Shown in pieces: positions 36,354 through 44,987 of a stretch of 64,000 nt of DNA. The stretch spans positions 1 to 64,000 of the forward strand of contig CALQIX020000006.1 in the NCBI GenBank assembly GCA_943330745.2. The letters are read 5' to 3'. The translations under genes and the position numbers were made by a program. The DNA comes from Lishizhenia tianjinensis. Lineage in GTDB: Bacteria > Bacteroidota > Bacteroidia > Flavobacteriales_D > Crocinitomicaceae. Numbering within the stretch: position 1 is the first letter of the stretch; each line of letters opens with the position of its first letter. The notes below the pieces were generated by a model that saw nothing but the letters and a program-made list of their open reading frames with translations, searched no databases and had not been told where the DNA came from.

Positions 36354-36953
36354 ATGGAAGCTATATCAAGTCTGGACGATCGATATCTCGTGCAATTATA
36401 TAAGGATGGAAATGAAACGGCATTTAAAACGTTGCTTTTTCGTCACAAGGATAAAATTTTTCGTTTTATTCAAATGAAAGTTAGGGATACGGATCTTTCT
36501 AATGACATTTTTCAGGATACATTTATAAAAGTGGTTAATACAATCAAGGCTGGATCATATAATGAAGAAGGCAAGTTTTTACCATGGGTCATGCGAATAG
36601 CACACAACTTAATCATTGATCATTTTAGAAGAAATGCTCGGGTTCGTATGATTTCTGAGGCTTCATCCCATTCATCTGAGTATTCGATTCTTACGAATAT
36701 TTCATGTCCAACCAAGAATATTGAGGATCAAATAACAAGTAAAGAATTACTAGATCAAATGGTTGAATTGGTAGATTATTTGCCAAGAACACAACGAGAA
36801 ATCGTGAATATGCGTATATTTCATGATATGTCTTTCAAAGAAATTGCAGAATCAGAAAATATTAGCATTAACACGGCTTTGGGCCGTATGCGTTACGCAC
36901 TAATCAATTTGAGGAAATTGATAGATAAACACAGCATTGTTGTCGATATTTGA
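36354..36953 (+). CDS. ECF-type RNA polymerase sigma factor
   Basis: The protein has 199 residues. Sigma-70 region 2 is seen at about 24-95, including DLSNDIFQDTFIKV and WVMRIAHNLIIDHFRR, and region 4 at about 135-190 with LPRTQREIVNMRIF and FKEIAESENISINTALGRM. No anti-sigma gene follows; the next gene is convergent. The regulon is unknown. It has a 158-base upstream region and probably its own promoter. Confidence 0.9.
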   Translation: MEAISSLDDRYLVQLYKDGNETAFKTLLFRHKDKIFRFIQMKVRDTDLSNDIFQDTFIKVVNTIKAGSYNEEGKFLPWVMRIAHNLIIDHFRRNARVRMISEASSHSSEYSILTNISCPTKNIEDQITSKELLDQMVELVDYLPRTQREIVNMRIFHDMSFKEIAESENISINTALGRMRYALINLRKLIDKHSIVVDI

Positions 36954-36954
36954 C

Positions 36955-37395
36955 TTATTTGTTGAGTTGTTTTTCGTAAATACTAATCCAATCTGCCACT
37001 GTCACCTTACTACATAATTCGCCAATTAAGGTTAACGGGATTTCTTTTTGAGGTTTGAAACGAATGCAACTTTTTCCCATGTCTAATTTACCTTTTACTT
37101 GTTGGGAATATGATTCAACAAACCAATTAAGTAATTCAGGATTCATATAAATCCCCATGTGATAGAGATTTATTGAGTTTTTTTGGGATGCCAAAGAAAG
37201 GAACGGCAATGGGAGTTTAGGGTCACAATGATATCCATTTGGATAAATTGCATGAGGCACCACAAATCCAATCATACCATAACCAATACATTCTTCAAAC
37301 CCTGCAGGTAAATTTTGTTTAATTACTTGGCGAATTTCTTGAAATTGATCCAACCTGTCAGCCGGTATATTCGCTATATATTCTTCAACAGTCAT
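36955..37395 (-). CDS. DUF1801 (YdhG-like) protein
   Basis: The protein has 146 residues. It opens with VEEYIANIPADRLDQFQEIR and has CIGYGMIGF and YHMGIYMNPELLNWFVE, which fit the DUF1801 fold. The family is cytosolic, with no established function; some members are linked to iron or stress. It is convergent with the ECF sigma gene (stop codons one base apart) and lies 10 bases downstream of the TerC gene on the same strand. Confidence 0.8.
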   Translation of the reverse strand: MTVEEYIANIPADRLDQFQEIRQVIKQNLPAGFEECIGYGMIGFVVPHAIYPNGYHCDPKLPLPFLSLASQKNSINLYHMGIYMNPELLNWFVESYSQQVKGKLDMGKSCIRFKPQKEIPLTLIGELCSKVTVADWISIYEKQLNK

Positions 37396-37405
37396 CGATT
37401 ATAAA

Positions 37406-38356
37406 TTAATGATTTGCATTTTTGGGTTTCACGACGGATATTAATATTCCGCCAATTAAGGCGGCTAAAATAACAATTAAAGAAACCATCGCGTCTATGT
37501 GGTAAAAATCCACAATGAGCATTTTAATCGCCACAAACATAAGTACCACAACAAGCGAATATTTCATGAAATGAAAGTGATCCAACATATTTGACAGAAA
37601 GAAATACAGGTTTCTTAGTCCCATAATTGCGAAAATATTTGAACTAAAAACAATAAATGGGTCGGTGGTAATACTGAAAATAGCAGGTATGGAATCTATG
37701 GCAAAAAGAATATCAGAGAATTCCACCACAACTAAGGTGGCAAACAAAGCTGTTGCTACTGTTTTTCCGTCCTTTTTGATAAAATATCCATCGCTTTTGG
37801 ACTTCCAGTCGATGGGATAAACTTTAGAAAGCATTCTAATACCAAAAGATTTTGTGAAATCTTCGTTGTCATCATCACCTTGTTTCAGCATTCGTAAAGC
37901 TGAGTAGAATAGAATTCCACCAAAAATATACGTGGCAGCTGTAAAGCTCTCAATAAATGCAGCACCCAAAACAATCATGATCATGCGGAAGAAAACGGCG
38001 CCTAAAATACCCCAAAACAATATTCGATGTTGAAATTTAGGTTCGATTTTAAAAAATTGAAAAATCATGGCGATAACAAAAATATTATCAAGACTTAAAG
38101 ATTCCTCAATAACATAACCAGTATAATAATCTAATACAGTTTTTCCTGCAGAAATATTAGTGGGATTCATACCCATAAAATTAGTGTCGTAAATCCAATA
38201 AATTACACCACCGAAAAGAAGCGCAACAGTAATCCAAACGCATGTCCAAGCTAATGATTCTTTAATTGAAACAGGTTTGTTACTCTTATGAAAAACACCT
38301 AAATCGAGTGCTAATAGTCCAAAGATTAACAGAATAAATAAAATCCAAACAAGCAT
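37406..38356 (-). CDS. TerC-family integral membrane protein
   Basis: The protein has 316 residues with about nine hydrophobic segments. Family motifs include the conserved acidic stretches YVIEESLSLDNIFVIAMI and VVVEFSDILFAIDSIPAIF. TerC/Alx proteins are inner-membrane proteins linked to manganese and tellurite handling; the ion here is not determined. It is divergent from hpt, with separate TAnnTTTG-type boxes for each direction in the 96-base gap. Confidence 0.92.
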   Translation of the reverse strand: MLVWILFILLIFGLLALDLGVFHKSNKPVSIKESLAWTCVWITVALLFGGVIYWIYDTNFMGMNPTNISAGKTVLDYYTGYVIEESLSLDNIFVIAMIFQFFKIEPKFQHRILFWGILGAVFFRMIMIVLGAAFIESFTAATYIFGGILFYSALRMLKQGDDDNEDFTKSFGIRMLSKVYPIDWKSKSDGYFIKKDGKTVATALFATLVVVEFSDILFAIDSIPAIFSITTDPFIVFSSNIFAIMGLRNLYFFLSNMLDHFHFMKYSLVVVLMFVAIKMLIVDFYHIDAMVSLIVILAALIGGILISVVKPKNANH

Positions 38357-38368
38357 AATTTTTTCTTA

Positions 38369-38376
38369 CAAATATA
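38369..38376 (-). promoter_or_regulatory. Putative -7 element for the TerC gene
   Basis: The minus strand reads TATATTTG, a perfect TAnnTTTG match, 12 bases before the TerC start codon. A clear -33 element is not seen. Confidence 0.4.
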
Positions 38377-38414
38377 CTTCTTCCAATTCAATGAAATTCG
38401 ATTGAAACAGATAA

Positions 38415-38444
38415 TTGTGTTTACATAAGAAAGCGTTACCTTTG
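38415..38444 (+). promoter_or_regulatory. Promoter of the hpt-adk-obgE operon
   Basis: TTG at 38415-38417 and TACCTTTG at 38437-38444 are 19 bases apart, matching the Bacteroidota consensus well. The ATG follows the -7 box by eight bases, implying a 5' leader of only a few nucleotides. Confidence 0.55.
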
Positions 38445-38452
38445 TAGCCGGT

Positions 38453-38992
38453 ATGCAGCAGAATATTCAAATACACGATAAATCATTTAAGGTTTTTATA
38501 CCATCCGAGTATATTCAGGGAGAAGTTGAAGCAATCGCTGAAAAGTTAATGGTGGATTACTCAGGTAAAAATCCAATTTTTTTGGTCGTACTGAACGGTG
38601 CTTTTATGTTTGCCGCTGATTTGTTGAAACACTATACCGATACATGCGATATTACATTTACAAAATTGAGCTCCTATGTCGGAACAATTTCAACTGGTGT
38701 AGTGACAAGGCAAATGGAAATTTCGATTGACGTCACTAATCGCCATATAATTATAATTGAAGATATTGTGGATACTGGATTGACCATTCAAGCATTGAAA
38801 GAAAACTTGCAAGAGCTCAATCCATTATCTGTTGAAGTTTGTACCTTATTATTCAAGCCGGAGGCATTCAAAGGTGTTGATATCCCAAAGTATCAAGGCT
38901 TTGTTATTCCAAATAAATTCGTTTTAGGCTATGGGTTGGATTATGATGAGCGCGGGCGAAATTTGAAAGATTTATATCAACTTAAAGAATGA
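38453..38992 (+). CDS. hpt: Hypoxanthine phosphoribosyltransferase
   Basis: The protein has 179 residues. A type I phosphoribosyltransferase fold is shown by VVLNGAFMFAADLL near 45-58 and the PRPP-binding loop EDIVDTGLT (103-111). It salvages hypoxanthine (and guanine) to IMP (GMP) using PRPP in the cytosol. It is the first gene of a five-gene run with adk, obgE, a PAP2 phosphatase and crcB. The hpt-adk-obgE order recurs in Flavobacteriia. Confidence 0.93.
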   Translation: MQQNIQIHDKSFKVFIPSEYIQGEVEAIAEKLMVDYSGKNPIFLVVLNGAFMFAADLLKHYTDTCDITFTKLSSYVGTISTGVVTRQMEISIDVTNRHIIIIEDIVDTGLTIQALKENLQELNPLSVEVCTLLFKPEAFKGVDIPKYQGFVIPNKFVLGYGLDYDERGRNLKDLYQLKE

Positions 38993-38996
38993 AATT

Positions 38997-39575
38997 ATGT
39001 TGAACATTGTATTATTTGGCCCTCCAGGGGCTGGCAAGGGAACTCAATCTGAACGATTAATTGAGAAATATGGATTAACACACCTTTCAACGGGTGATAT
39101 TTTCAGAGCAAATATTAAAGGAGAAACGGATTTAGGGAAATTGGCTCAGAGTTTTATGGATCAAGGACATTTGGTTCCAGATTCAGTAACGATTGATATG
39201 CTTCGTGCAGAAGTCTTAAGAAGTAATTCATCTCAAGGATATATTTTCGACGGATTTCCGCGCACCAATGCACAAGCCACAGCTTTGGATGAGTTATTGA
39301 AATCTATTGGCACAGAAATTACGTTGATGGTGGCCTTGGATGTTGAGGAAAATGAGTTAAAAAACCGCTTATTAAATCGTGCCGCTATTAGTGGACGTCC
39401 AGATGATGCGGATCCTGTAATCATTGAGAATAGAATTGCCGTTTACAACCGAGAAACAGCTCCTGTGAAAAGTTACTACCAAGCTCAAAATAAATTGATT
39501 TTCGTAGACGGATTAGGAACAATTAATGAAATAACAGATAGACTTTTTGAAGCTGTAGATTCTAGAAATATTTAA
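38997..39575 (+). CDS. adk: Adenylate kinase
   Basis: The protein has 192 residues, the short form without a zinc-binding LID. The Walker A is GPPGAGKGT (8-16), followed by LSTGDIFR, the conserved GFPRTNAQA and RAAISGRPDD in the LID. It interconverts ATP and AMP with 2 ADP. It starts four bases after hpt and ends six bases before obgE, so the three form a purine/GTPase housekeeping operon. Confidence 0.95.
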   Translation: MLNIVLFGPPGAGKGTQSERLIEKYGLTHLSTGDIFRANIKGETDLGKLAQSFMDQGHLVPDSVTIDMLRAEVLRSNSSQGYIFDGFPRTNAQATALDELLKSIGTEITLMVALDVEENELKNRLLNRAAISGRPDDADPVIIENRIAVYNRETAPVKSYYQAQNKLIFVDGLGTINEITDRLFEAVDSRNI

Positions 39576-39581
39576 AAATTA

Positions 39582-40574
39582 ATGGCATCTGATAATTTTG
39601 TTGATTACGTAAAAATTCATTGTTCATCCGGTAATGGAGGGGCTGGATCTACTCATTTTCGTCGGGAGAAATACATACCTCTAGGTGGACCTGATGGTGG
39701 GGATGGAGGTCGAGGAGGACACGTGATTGTTCGCGGTAATTCGCAGTTGTGGACCTTACTCCATTTGAAGTTTAAAAAACACATAAAGGCAAGTCATGGA
39801 GCTCATGGAGCGGGAAACTTAAAAACGGGTTCTCAAGGTAATGATGAAATTATTGATGTTCCCTTAGGAACGGTTGCAAAAGATGCCGAAACAGGCGAGA
39901 TTTTGTTTGAAATTACGGAAAATGGCGAACAGCAGGTGATTCAACCAGGGGGAAGGGGTGGTTTAGGTAATAATAATTTTAAATCTCCTACCAATCAAAC
40001 TCCGAGGTTTGCACAACCTGGTGAGGAAGGACTGCAAGGATGGAAAATTTTAGAGCTGAAATTATTAGCAGATGTTGGGCTAGTTGGTTTTCCGAATGCG
40101 GGAAAAAGTACCTTGCTGTCGGTTATTTCTGCCGCAAAACCTGAAATAGCTGACTATCCATTCACAACAATTCGACCCAATTTAGGAATGGTGAATTACC
40201 GTGATATTCGTTCTTTTGTCATGGCAGATATTCCAGGTATTATTGAAGGGGCTCATGCTGGTAAAGGATTGGGATTACGTTTTTTACGTCACATTGAACG
40301 AAATTCCTTGCTATTGTTTATGATTCCTGCTGACAGCGATGACATTAAAAAGGAATACAACGTGTTACTTAAGGAATTGAAGTTATATAATCCAGAGTTA
40401 CTGCACAAAGAGCGATTACTTGCCATTTCTAAGTCGGATATGCTTGATGATGAATTGAAAACGGCTATTCAAAAAGATTTACCAAAAATCCCTTTTCTAT
40501 TTATATCCTCTGTTGCGCAACAAGGGTTAACCGAATTGAAAGATTTGATTTGGAAGCACCTCAATTATGATTGA
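39582..40574 (+). CDS. obgE: GTPase ObgE/CgtA
   Basis: The protein has 330 residues. The glycine-rich Obg fold (about 1-158) includes [18 protein letters not shown] and GRGGLGN. The G domain has G1 GFPNAGKS (169-176), the G2 threonine in [11 protein letters not shown] and G3 [10 protein letters not shown]. ObgE is an essential ribosome-assembly and stress-linked GTPase. The C-terminal Obg domain found in some species is absent, as is usual in this phylum. Its stop overlaps the PAP2 start by eight bases. Confidence 0.96.
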   Translation: MASDNFVDYVKIHCSSGNGGAGSTHFRREKYIPLGGPDGGDGGRGGHVIVRGNSQLWTLLHLKFKKHIKASHGAHGAGNLKTGSQGNDEIIDVPLGTVAKDAETGEILFEITENGEQQVIQPGGRGGLGNNNFKSPTNQTPRFAQPGEEGLQGWKILELKLLADVGLVGFPNAGKSTLLSVISAAKPEIADYPFTTIRPNLGMVNYRDIRSFVMADIPGIIEGAHAGKGLGLRFLRHIERNSLLLFMIPADSDDIKKEYNVLLKELKLYNPELLHKERLLAISKSDMLDDELKTAIQKDLPKIPFLFISSVAQQGLTELKDLIWKHLNYD

Positions 40575-41154
40575 TTGGTTAGAGAAAATAGATGGTCAAT
40601 TTGTAGTATTACTGAATAGTTTACATACCCCCTTTCTAGATGAGTTTATGTGGATTGTTTCTGCTCGAATTACATGGATCCCTCTTTATCTTTTCTTGAT
40701 TTGGTCTGTATATAAAAGAGTTGGTATTAAAGGCGCAGTATTGTTTTTTTTAGTGTTAATTCTCACTGTTTCTCTGGTTGATTTTATTTCGGTACATGCT
40801 TTTAAAGATGTTTTCCAGCGTTATAGACCTTCGCATAACTTACTTATTGAATCAAAACTTCATTACTATCAGATGTCCTCTGGTGAGTATTACCGCGGTG
40901 GAATGTTCGGATTTATTTCTTCTCATGCCGCTAATTTTTCGGCGATAGCAACTTTTTTTCTATTATCGGTTAATCGATTTAAACATTCATGGATTTTATG
41001 GTTCATTGTTGGCTTAGTTGGATTGAGCAGAGTTTATTTAGGTGTGCATTATTTTTCTGACGTAATTGTTGGGTGGATTGTTGGCGCAGGCATTTCAATT
41101 GGCATTTATAAATTGGTGTATGTTCGAGTAATAAATAGATTAAACGCTAAATGA
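40567..41154 (+). CDS. PAP2-family membrane phosphatase
   Basis: The protein has 195 residues with about five transmembrane segments. The three phosphatase motifs are present: [18 protein letters not shown], and [13 protein letters not shown]. Substrates in the family include phosphatidic acid, phosphatidylglycerol phosphate and undecaprenyl pyrophosphate; which applies here is unknown. It overlaps obgE by eight bases and crcB by four (ATGA). Confidence 0.9.
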   Translation: MIDWLEKIDGQFVVLLNSLHTPFLDEFMWIVSARITWIPLYLFLIWSVYKRVGIKGAVLFFLVLILTVSLVDFISVHAFKDVFQRYRPSHNLLIESKLHYYQMSSGEYYRGGMFGFISSHAANFSAIATFFLLSVNRFKHSWILWFIVGLVGLSRVYLGVHYFSDVIVGWIVGAGISIGIYKLVYVRVINRLNAK

Positions 41155-41504
41155 AATTTATTTTTGTTTTTATTGGCGGAGGATTGGGAAGTATAGCGCG
41201 ATATGGACTATCCCTTATTTTCGCTCGAACGGTAGTCAATTTTCCAATTGCAACACTTTTATCGAATTTGTTTTCAACCTTGATTTTTGCCTTAATTTCT
41301 GTGTATTTATATAAGAAACCGGAGTGTCATTGGTTGCAGCCGCTAATATTGATTGGTTTTTGTGGTGGTTTTAGTACGTTTAGTACATTTTCATTTGAAA
41401 CAATACATTTGTTCAACACCGGACAAACTCTGCTAGCGATTTTAAACATTTCAATTTCTTTGGTTAGTTGTTTTGGGATAATCTATTTTTTGACGAAACT
41501 ATAA
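41151..41504 (+). CDS. crcB: CrcB/Fluc fluoride ion channel
   Basis: The protein has 117 residues with four hydrophobic segments. Family signatures are GGGLGSIARYGLS (9-21), FPIATLLSNLFSTL and GFCGGFSTFSTFSFET. Fluc channels are dual-topology dimers that export fluoride. The usual GTLxVN motif reads ATLLSN here, a variation to note. It is coupled to the PAP2 gene by a four-base overlap. No fluoride riboswitch is seen, as expected for a gene inside an operon. Confidence 0.9.
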   Translation: MKFIFVFIGGGLGSIARYGLSLIFARTVVNFPIATLLSNLFSTLIFALISVYLYKKPECHWLQPLILIGFCGGFSTFSTFSFETIHLFNTGQTLLAILNISISLVSCFGIIYFLTKL

Positions 41505-41640
41505 GTTTAAACAAAATCAAAAGCTCGACAAAATCAACGAAATTATCGCTTAAAGGAGTTATTTGAAAAAAAAGACTAAAAAAACCAACCTTTTTTTTTA
41601 ATCTACGTTATAGGCTTTGAACACTAATTTTTTTCCTATC

Positions 41641-42510
41641 ATGCGTCAGCTTAAAATTGCAAAACAAGTTACTAACAGAGAGACCGCTTCCTTAGATAAA
41701 TATTTACAGGAAATTGGTCGTGTAGATTTAATTTCTCCGGAAGAAGAAGTTGAATTAGCGCGTAGAATACGAACTGGCGATAAAGCTGCCTTGGAGCGTT
41801 TAACCAAAGCAAATCTGCGGTTTGTCGTTTCTGTATCAAAGCAATACCAAAATCAAGGGTTGGCTTTACCGGATTTAATCAATGAAGGAAATGTTGGCCT
41901 AATAAAAGCAGCAGAGCGATTTGATGAAACGCGTGGATTTAAGTTTATTTCTTATGCAGTTTGGTGGATTCGTCAATCGATTCTGCAAGCGTTGGCAGAG
42001 CAAGCTCGAATTGTACGTTTACCATTGAATAAAATTGGTTCAATAAACAAAATTAATAAGGCATATTCTGAATTAGAGCAAAAGTTTGAAAGACCGCCCT
42101 CTGCAGAAGAATTAGCTGAGTTTATAGGCTGTACCACCGAGGAAATTAAACAATCACTTTCTCACAATGGTCGTCATGTATCAATGGATGCGCCGTTGGT
42201 TGAAGGCGATGAGTCCTCGTCAAGTATGTATGATGTTTTGGCGAATGATTCATTACCTGGTCCGGAAAGCAATTTGGTTGTTGAATCATTGCGCAAAGAT
42301 ATTGAGCGGTCATTAACGGCATTGACTCAGAGAGAAAGCGATGTGGTGCGTTTGTTCTACGGGTTGGAAGGAAGATCCCCAATGTCATTAGACGAAATTG
42401 GAGTTCGTTTCGATCTTACTAGAGAGCGTGTTCGACAAATAAAAGAGAAAGCAATTCGAAGATTAAAACACTCTTCAAAAAATAGAATTTTAAGATCTTA
42501 TTTAGGTTAG
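41641..42510 (+). CDS. rpoD: Primary RNA polymerase sigma factor (RpoD/SigA type)
   Basis: The product has 289 residues from ATG 41641 ([14 protein letters not shown]), the usual Bacteroidota start; a TTG at 41617 also opens the frame. Regions 1.2 ([15 protein letters not shown]), 2 ([30 protein letters not shown]), 3 and 4 ([20 protein letters not shown]) are intact. The short N-terminus without a long region 1.1 is normal for the phylum. It reads the TTTG/TAnnTTTG promoters noted in this window. The 136-base upstream stretch 41505-41640 is A-rich and holds nothing recognisable. A terminator follows. Confidence 0.95.
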   Translation: MRQLKIAKQVTNRETASLDKYLQEIGRVDLISPEEEVELARRIRTGDKAALERLTKANLRFVVSVSKQYQNQGLALPDLINEGNVGLIKAAERFDETRGFKFISYAVWWIRQSILQALAEQARIVRLPLNKIGSINKINKAYSELEQKFERPPSAEELAEFIGCTTEEIKQSLSHNGRHVSMDAPLVEGDESSSSMYDVLANDSLPGPESNLVVESLRKDIERSLTALTQRESDVVRLFYGLEGRSPMSLDEIGVRFDLTRERVRQIKEKAIRRLKHSSKNRILRSYLG

Positions 42511-42528
42511 GTTGATTATTTGGTTTAG

Positions 42529-42557
42529 AACGCCGGCTTGTTGTCGGCGTTTTTTGT
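42529..42557 (+). terminator. Rho-independent terminator after rpoD
   Basis: A 7-bp stem (aacgccg at 42529-42535 with cggcgtt at 42545-42551), a 9-base loop and a following T tract make a classic terminator between rpoD and the rRNA methyltransferase gene. Confidence 0.8.
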
Positions 42558-42589
42558 TTAGGTAGATCATAACATGTTTTAAGTTTATT

Positions 42590-43921
42590 TTGGAAGCTTT
42601 ACCCACTGCATTTATTGAGAGAATTAAATCCGATTCTTTTTGGGATGATAAATTATTGTCTGCATTGGAAGATTCTAGTCCAATTTCTATCCGAATTAAT
42701 CCCAGTAAATCAGAACCACTTTTTCCATTTGATGCTTCAGTTTCTTGGTGCTCAGGCGCTTATTATTTACCAAACAGACCTATTTACACCCTTGATCCAC
42801 TTTTTCATTCCGGATGTTATTACCCCCAAGAAGCTGGATCAATGTTTATTCAATCCATTCTTCAGCAAATAGAAGTATCCAAGACTTCCATTATTCTTGA
42901 TTTATGCGCTGCTCCTGGCGGGAAATCAACTTTGTTAAATTCTTTTTTGGATGAACAAGGATTTTTAGTAAGCAATGAAATAATTCCAACCAGAAATGTT
43001 ATTCTACGTGAGAATTTGTCTAAATGGGGTTGTGCTAATGTTGTTGTAACGGGTAATCAACCTATTCATTTTCAGCGAATCCCTTCTTTTTTTGATGTGG
43101 TGTTAGTTGATGCGCCGTGTTCCGGTGAGGGTATGTTTCGCAAAGATCCTGATTCGAGAAAGGAATGGTCTAAGGATAATGTTGATATGTGTGCGAGTCG
43201 CCAAAAAGATATTGTTTCAGATGTTTGGGACGCGCTCAAAGAAGATGGTTATTTGATTTATTCAACTTGTACCTTGAATCAGCAAGAAAACGAGGACAAC
43301 GTAATTTGGATGTGTGAAAATCTAAATGCTGAACTAATTTTAATTAACATTCCAAAAGGCGCTATTTCAGGACGAGACAATATTGGATGTTATTTTTCAC
43401 CTGGTAATACTCCAAGTGAAGGGTTTTATTGTTCCGTCCTTAAAAAAAAGAGAACAATTGGTGCAGGAAAAAAAATACGATCCCGCTTAAAAGTGCTACC
43501 TAATCAGCTTTTTCAGAAATTTAATTCATTGGTAAAGACAGATGATTTAGTGGCTATCGAATATAAAAATGGGGTTTCAGTTTTTCAAAAATGTCATTTA
43601 ACAACTGTTGAAACGCTTGATTTTTTCATGAATTGTACAAAGATAGGGGTTGCAATTGGAACCATTTTTCCAAATAAGATTGAGCCAAATCATGAATTAG
43701 CACTGAGCAAAATTATGCGTTCGGATATTCCAAAAATCGAATTAACCAAGGAAATGGCCTTACATTATTTAAAAGGCGAAACATTTCCTATCTCACCAGT
43801 AGATAAAGGGTATTATTTAATTACCTATCAAAATGAACCACTTGGTTGGATTAATTATTTGGGTAATCGGTTTAATAATCTATATCCAAAGGAATGGCGT
43901 ATTCGGATGAAGATTGATTAA
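42590..43921 (+). CDS. rRNA cytosine-C5 methyltransferase (RsmF/NOL1-NOP2-Sun type)
   Basis: The protein has 443 residues. A SAM-binding Rossmann motif DLCAAPGGKST (104-114) and the two RNA m5C catalytic cysteines, Cys177 in DAPCSGEG and Cys227 in STCTLNQQENE, are present. The C-terminal PUA-like region resembles RsmF, so 16S rRNA is the probable target; RsmB is an alternative. The start is a TTG at 42590, since the family's usual LPxxFxxRI opening begins directly after it and the first in-frame ATG is inside the domain (about residue 85). It converges with the ACMSD gene, overlapping by four bases. Confidence 0.88.
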   Translation: MEALPTAFIERIKSDSFWDDKLLSALEDSSPISIRINPSKSEPLFPFDASVSWCSGAYYLPNRPIYTLDPLFHSGCYYPQEAGSMFIQSILQQIEVSKTSIILDLCAAPGGKSTLLNSFLDEQGFLVSNEIIPTRNVILRENLSKWGCANVVVTGNQPIHFQRIPSFFDVVLVDAPCSGEGMFRKDPDSRKEWSKDNVDMCASRQKDIVSDVWDALKEDGYLIYSTCTLNQQENEDNVIWMCENLNAELILINIPKGAISGRDNIGCYFSPGNTPSEGFYCSVLKKKRTIGAGKKIRSRLKVLPNQLFQKFNSLVKTDDLVAIEYKNGVSVFQKCHLTTVETLDFFMNCTKIGVAIGTIFPNKIEPNHELALSKIMRSDIPKIELTKEMALHYLKGETFPISPVDKGYYLITYQNEPLGWINYLGNRFNNLYPKEWRIRMKID

Positions 43922-44925
43922 ATGAATTTGGTGATCGGTAAATTCAACCACTCCAATGTGGAATGACAAAAAATATTTTCAATATCTTCTTTTCCTAAAT
44001 CGCTTTCTTCAATGAATTTCCCGATTTCTAAATCTCCTAAAGGGAACGGATAGTCAGAGCCCAAGCATATTTTTTTACTGCCTTGCATTTTTAAAATATA
44101 TTTTAGAGCATCTATGTCGTGTGTTATGGAATCCACCCAAAATTTACCGATATATTCCCTTGGATTTATAGGATTGTCGATTGCTACCAAATCCGGTCGA
44201 CAATTGAATCCATGTTCAATCCTTCCAATTGTGGGTAAAAAAGACCCACCAGCATGAGAAAAACAAATTCTTAGATTGGGTAAGCGTTCTAATACTCCTC
44301 CAAAAATCAATGAACAAGCGGCACGTGAAGTTTCTGCAGGCATTCCAACTAACCAAGGAAGCCAATATTTTTGTAATTGATCAAATCCCATCATTTGCCA
44401 CGGATGTATCATTAAAGCCAAACCTAATTCTTGACAAGCTTCAAAGATTGGAAAGAACTTATCTTCATTGAGATTTTCTGTGTTGATGTTAGAACCAATT
44501 TGAATTCCGACCAAACCAATTTCTTTGCACCGTTTTAACTCGCGAATTGCTGTTTCAGTATCTTGCATAGGAATCGTCCCAAGTCCGATATAATTTTTTG
44601 GATATCGCGATACAAGATCGGCAATATGATCATTTAAAAATTTAGATAATTCCTCACAATCAGCCGGTTTTGCCCAATATGAAAATAAAACGGGAATTGT
44701 ACAAACAACTTGTACTTGCGTATTGAAGTTTGAATATTCTTGGATACGTTTTTCTTCATTCCAGCAATTTTCTTCGATTCGTCTAAAGAATTTACCACCC
44801 TGGATCATGTCGGCAACTCCCTCCTCAACATGTTCTAAGTGAATAAAATCACCATAACCAAATTTATCCGCCCAGTTCGGTAGATGTTTTGGAATAATGT
44901 GGGTGTGCATATCAATTTTCAACAT
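43918..44925 (-). CDS. 2-amino-3-carboxymuconate-6-semialdehyde decarboxylase (ACMSD)
   Basis: The protein has 335 residues and belongs to the amidohydrolase superfamily. It matches ACMSD closely: metal ligands His7 and His9 in MHTHI, His174 in MIHPW and Asp291 in LGSDYPFPLG; substrate residue Arg51 in FRRIEENCW; and the FSYWAKP and KYWLPWLVGMPAE stretches (His224 lies in FSHAGG). ACMSD removes CO2 from an intermediate of tryptophan (kynurenine) catabolism, diverting it from quinolinate to acetyl-CoA. No other kynurenine-pathway genes are in the window. The gene lies after the sucC terminator. Confidence 0.93.
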   Translation of the reverse strand: MLKIDMHTHIIPKHLPNWADKFGYGDFIHLEHVEEGVADMIQGGKFFRRIEENCWNEEKRIQEYSNFNTQVQVVCTIPVLFSYWAKPADCEELSKFLNDHIADLVSRYPKNYIGLGTIPMQDTETAIRELKRCKEIGLVGIQIGSNINTENLNEDKFFPIFEACQELGLALMIHPWQMMGFDQLQKYWLPWLVGMPAETSRAACSLIFGGVLERLPNLRICFSHAGGSFLPTIGRIEHGFNCRPDLVAIDNPINPREYIGKFWVDSITHDIDALKYILKMQGSKKICLGSDYPFPLGDLEIGKFIEESDLGKEDIENIFCHSTLEWLNLPITKFI

Positions 44926-44943
44926 ACCAGATTTTTTAATAAC

Positions 44944-44967
44944 AAAAAAGCCGGCAAAAACCGGCTT
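44944..44967 (-). terminator. Rho-independent terminator after sucC
   Basis: Arms aagccgg (44948-44954) and ccggctt (44961-44967) with a 6-base loop form a 7-bp stem. On the minus strand it is followed by a T run (the A run 44944-44949 on the plus strand). It separates sucC from the ACMSD gene. Confidence 0.8.
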
Positions 44968-44987
44968 GATGAAAAGATATTATTTAA

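Noticed and set aside
41617..41640. TTG start for rpoD
   Set aside because: The ATG at 41641 gives the conserved MRQLKI start found in this phylum.
41505..41640. Riboswitch upstream of rpoD or fluoride riboswitch for crcB
   Set aside because: crcB is internal to an operon, and the 136-base stretch is A-rich without recognisable conserved stems.
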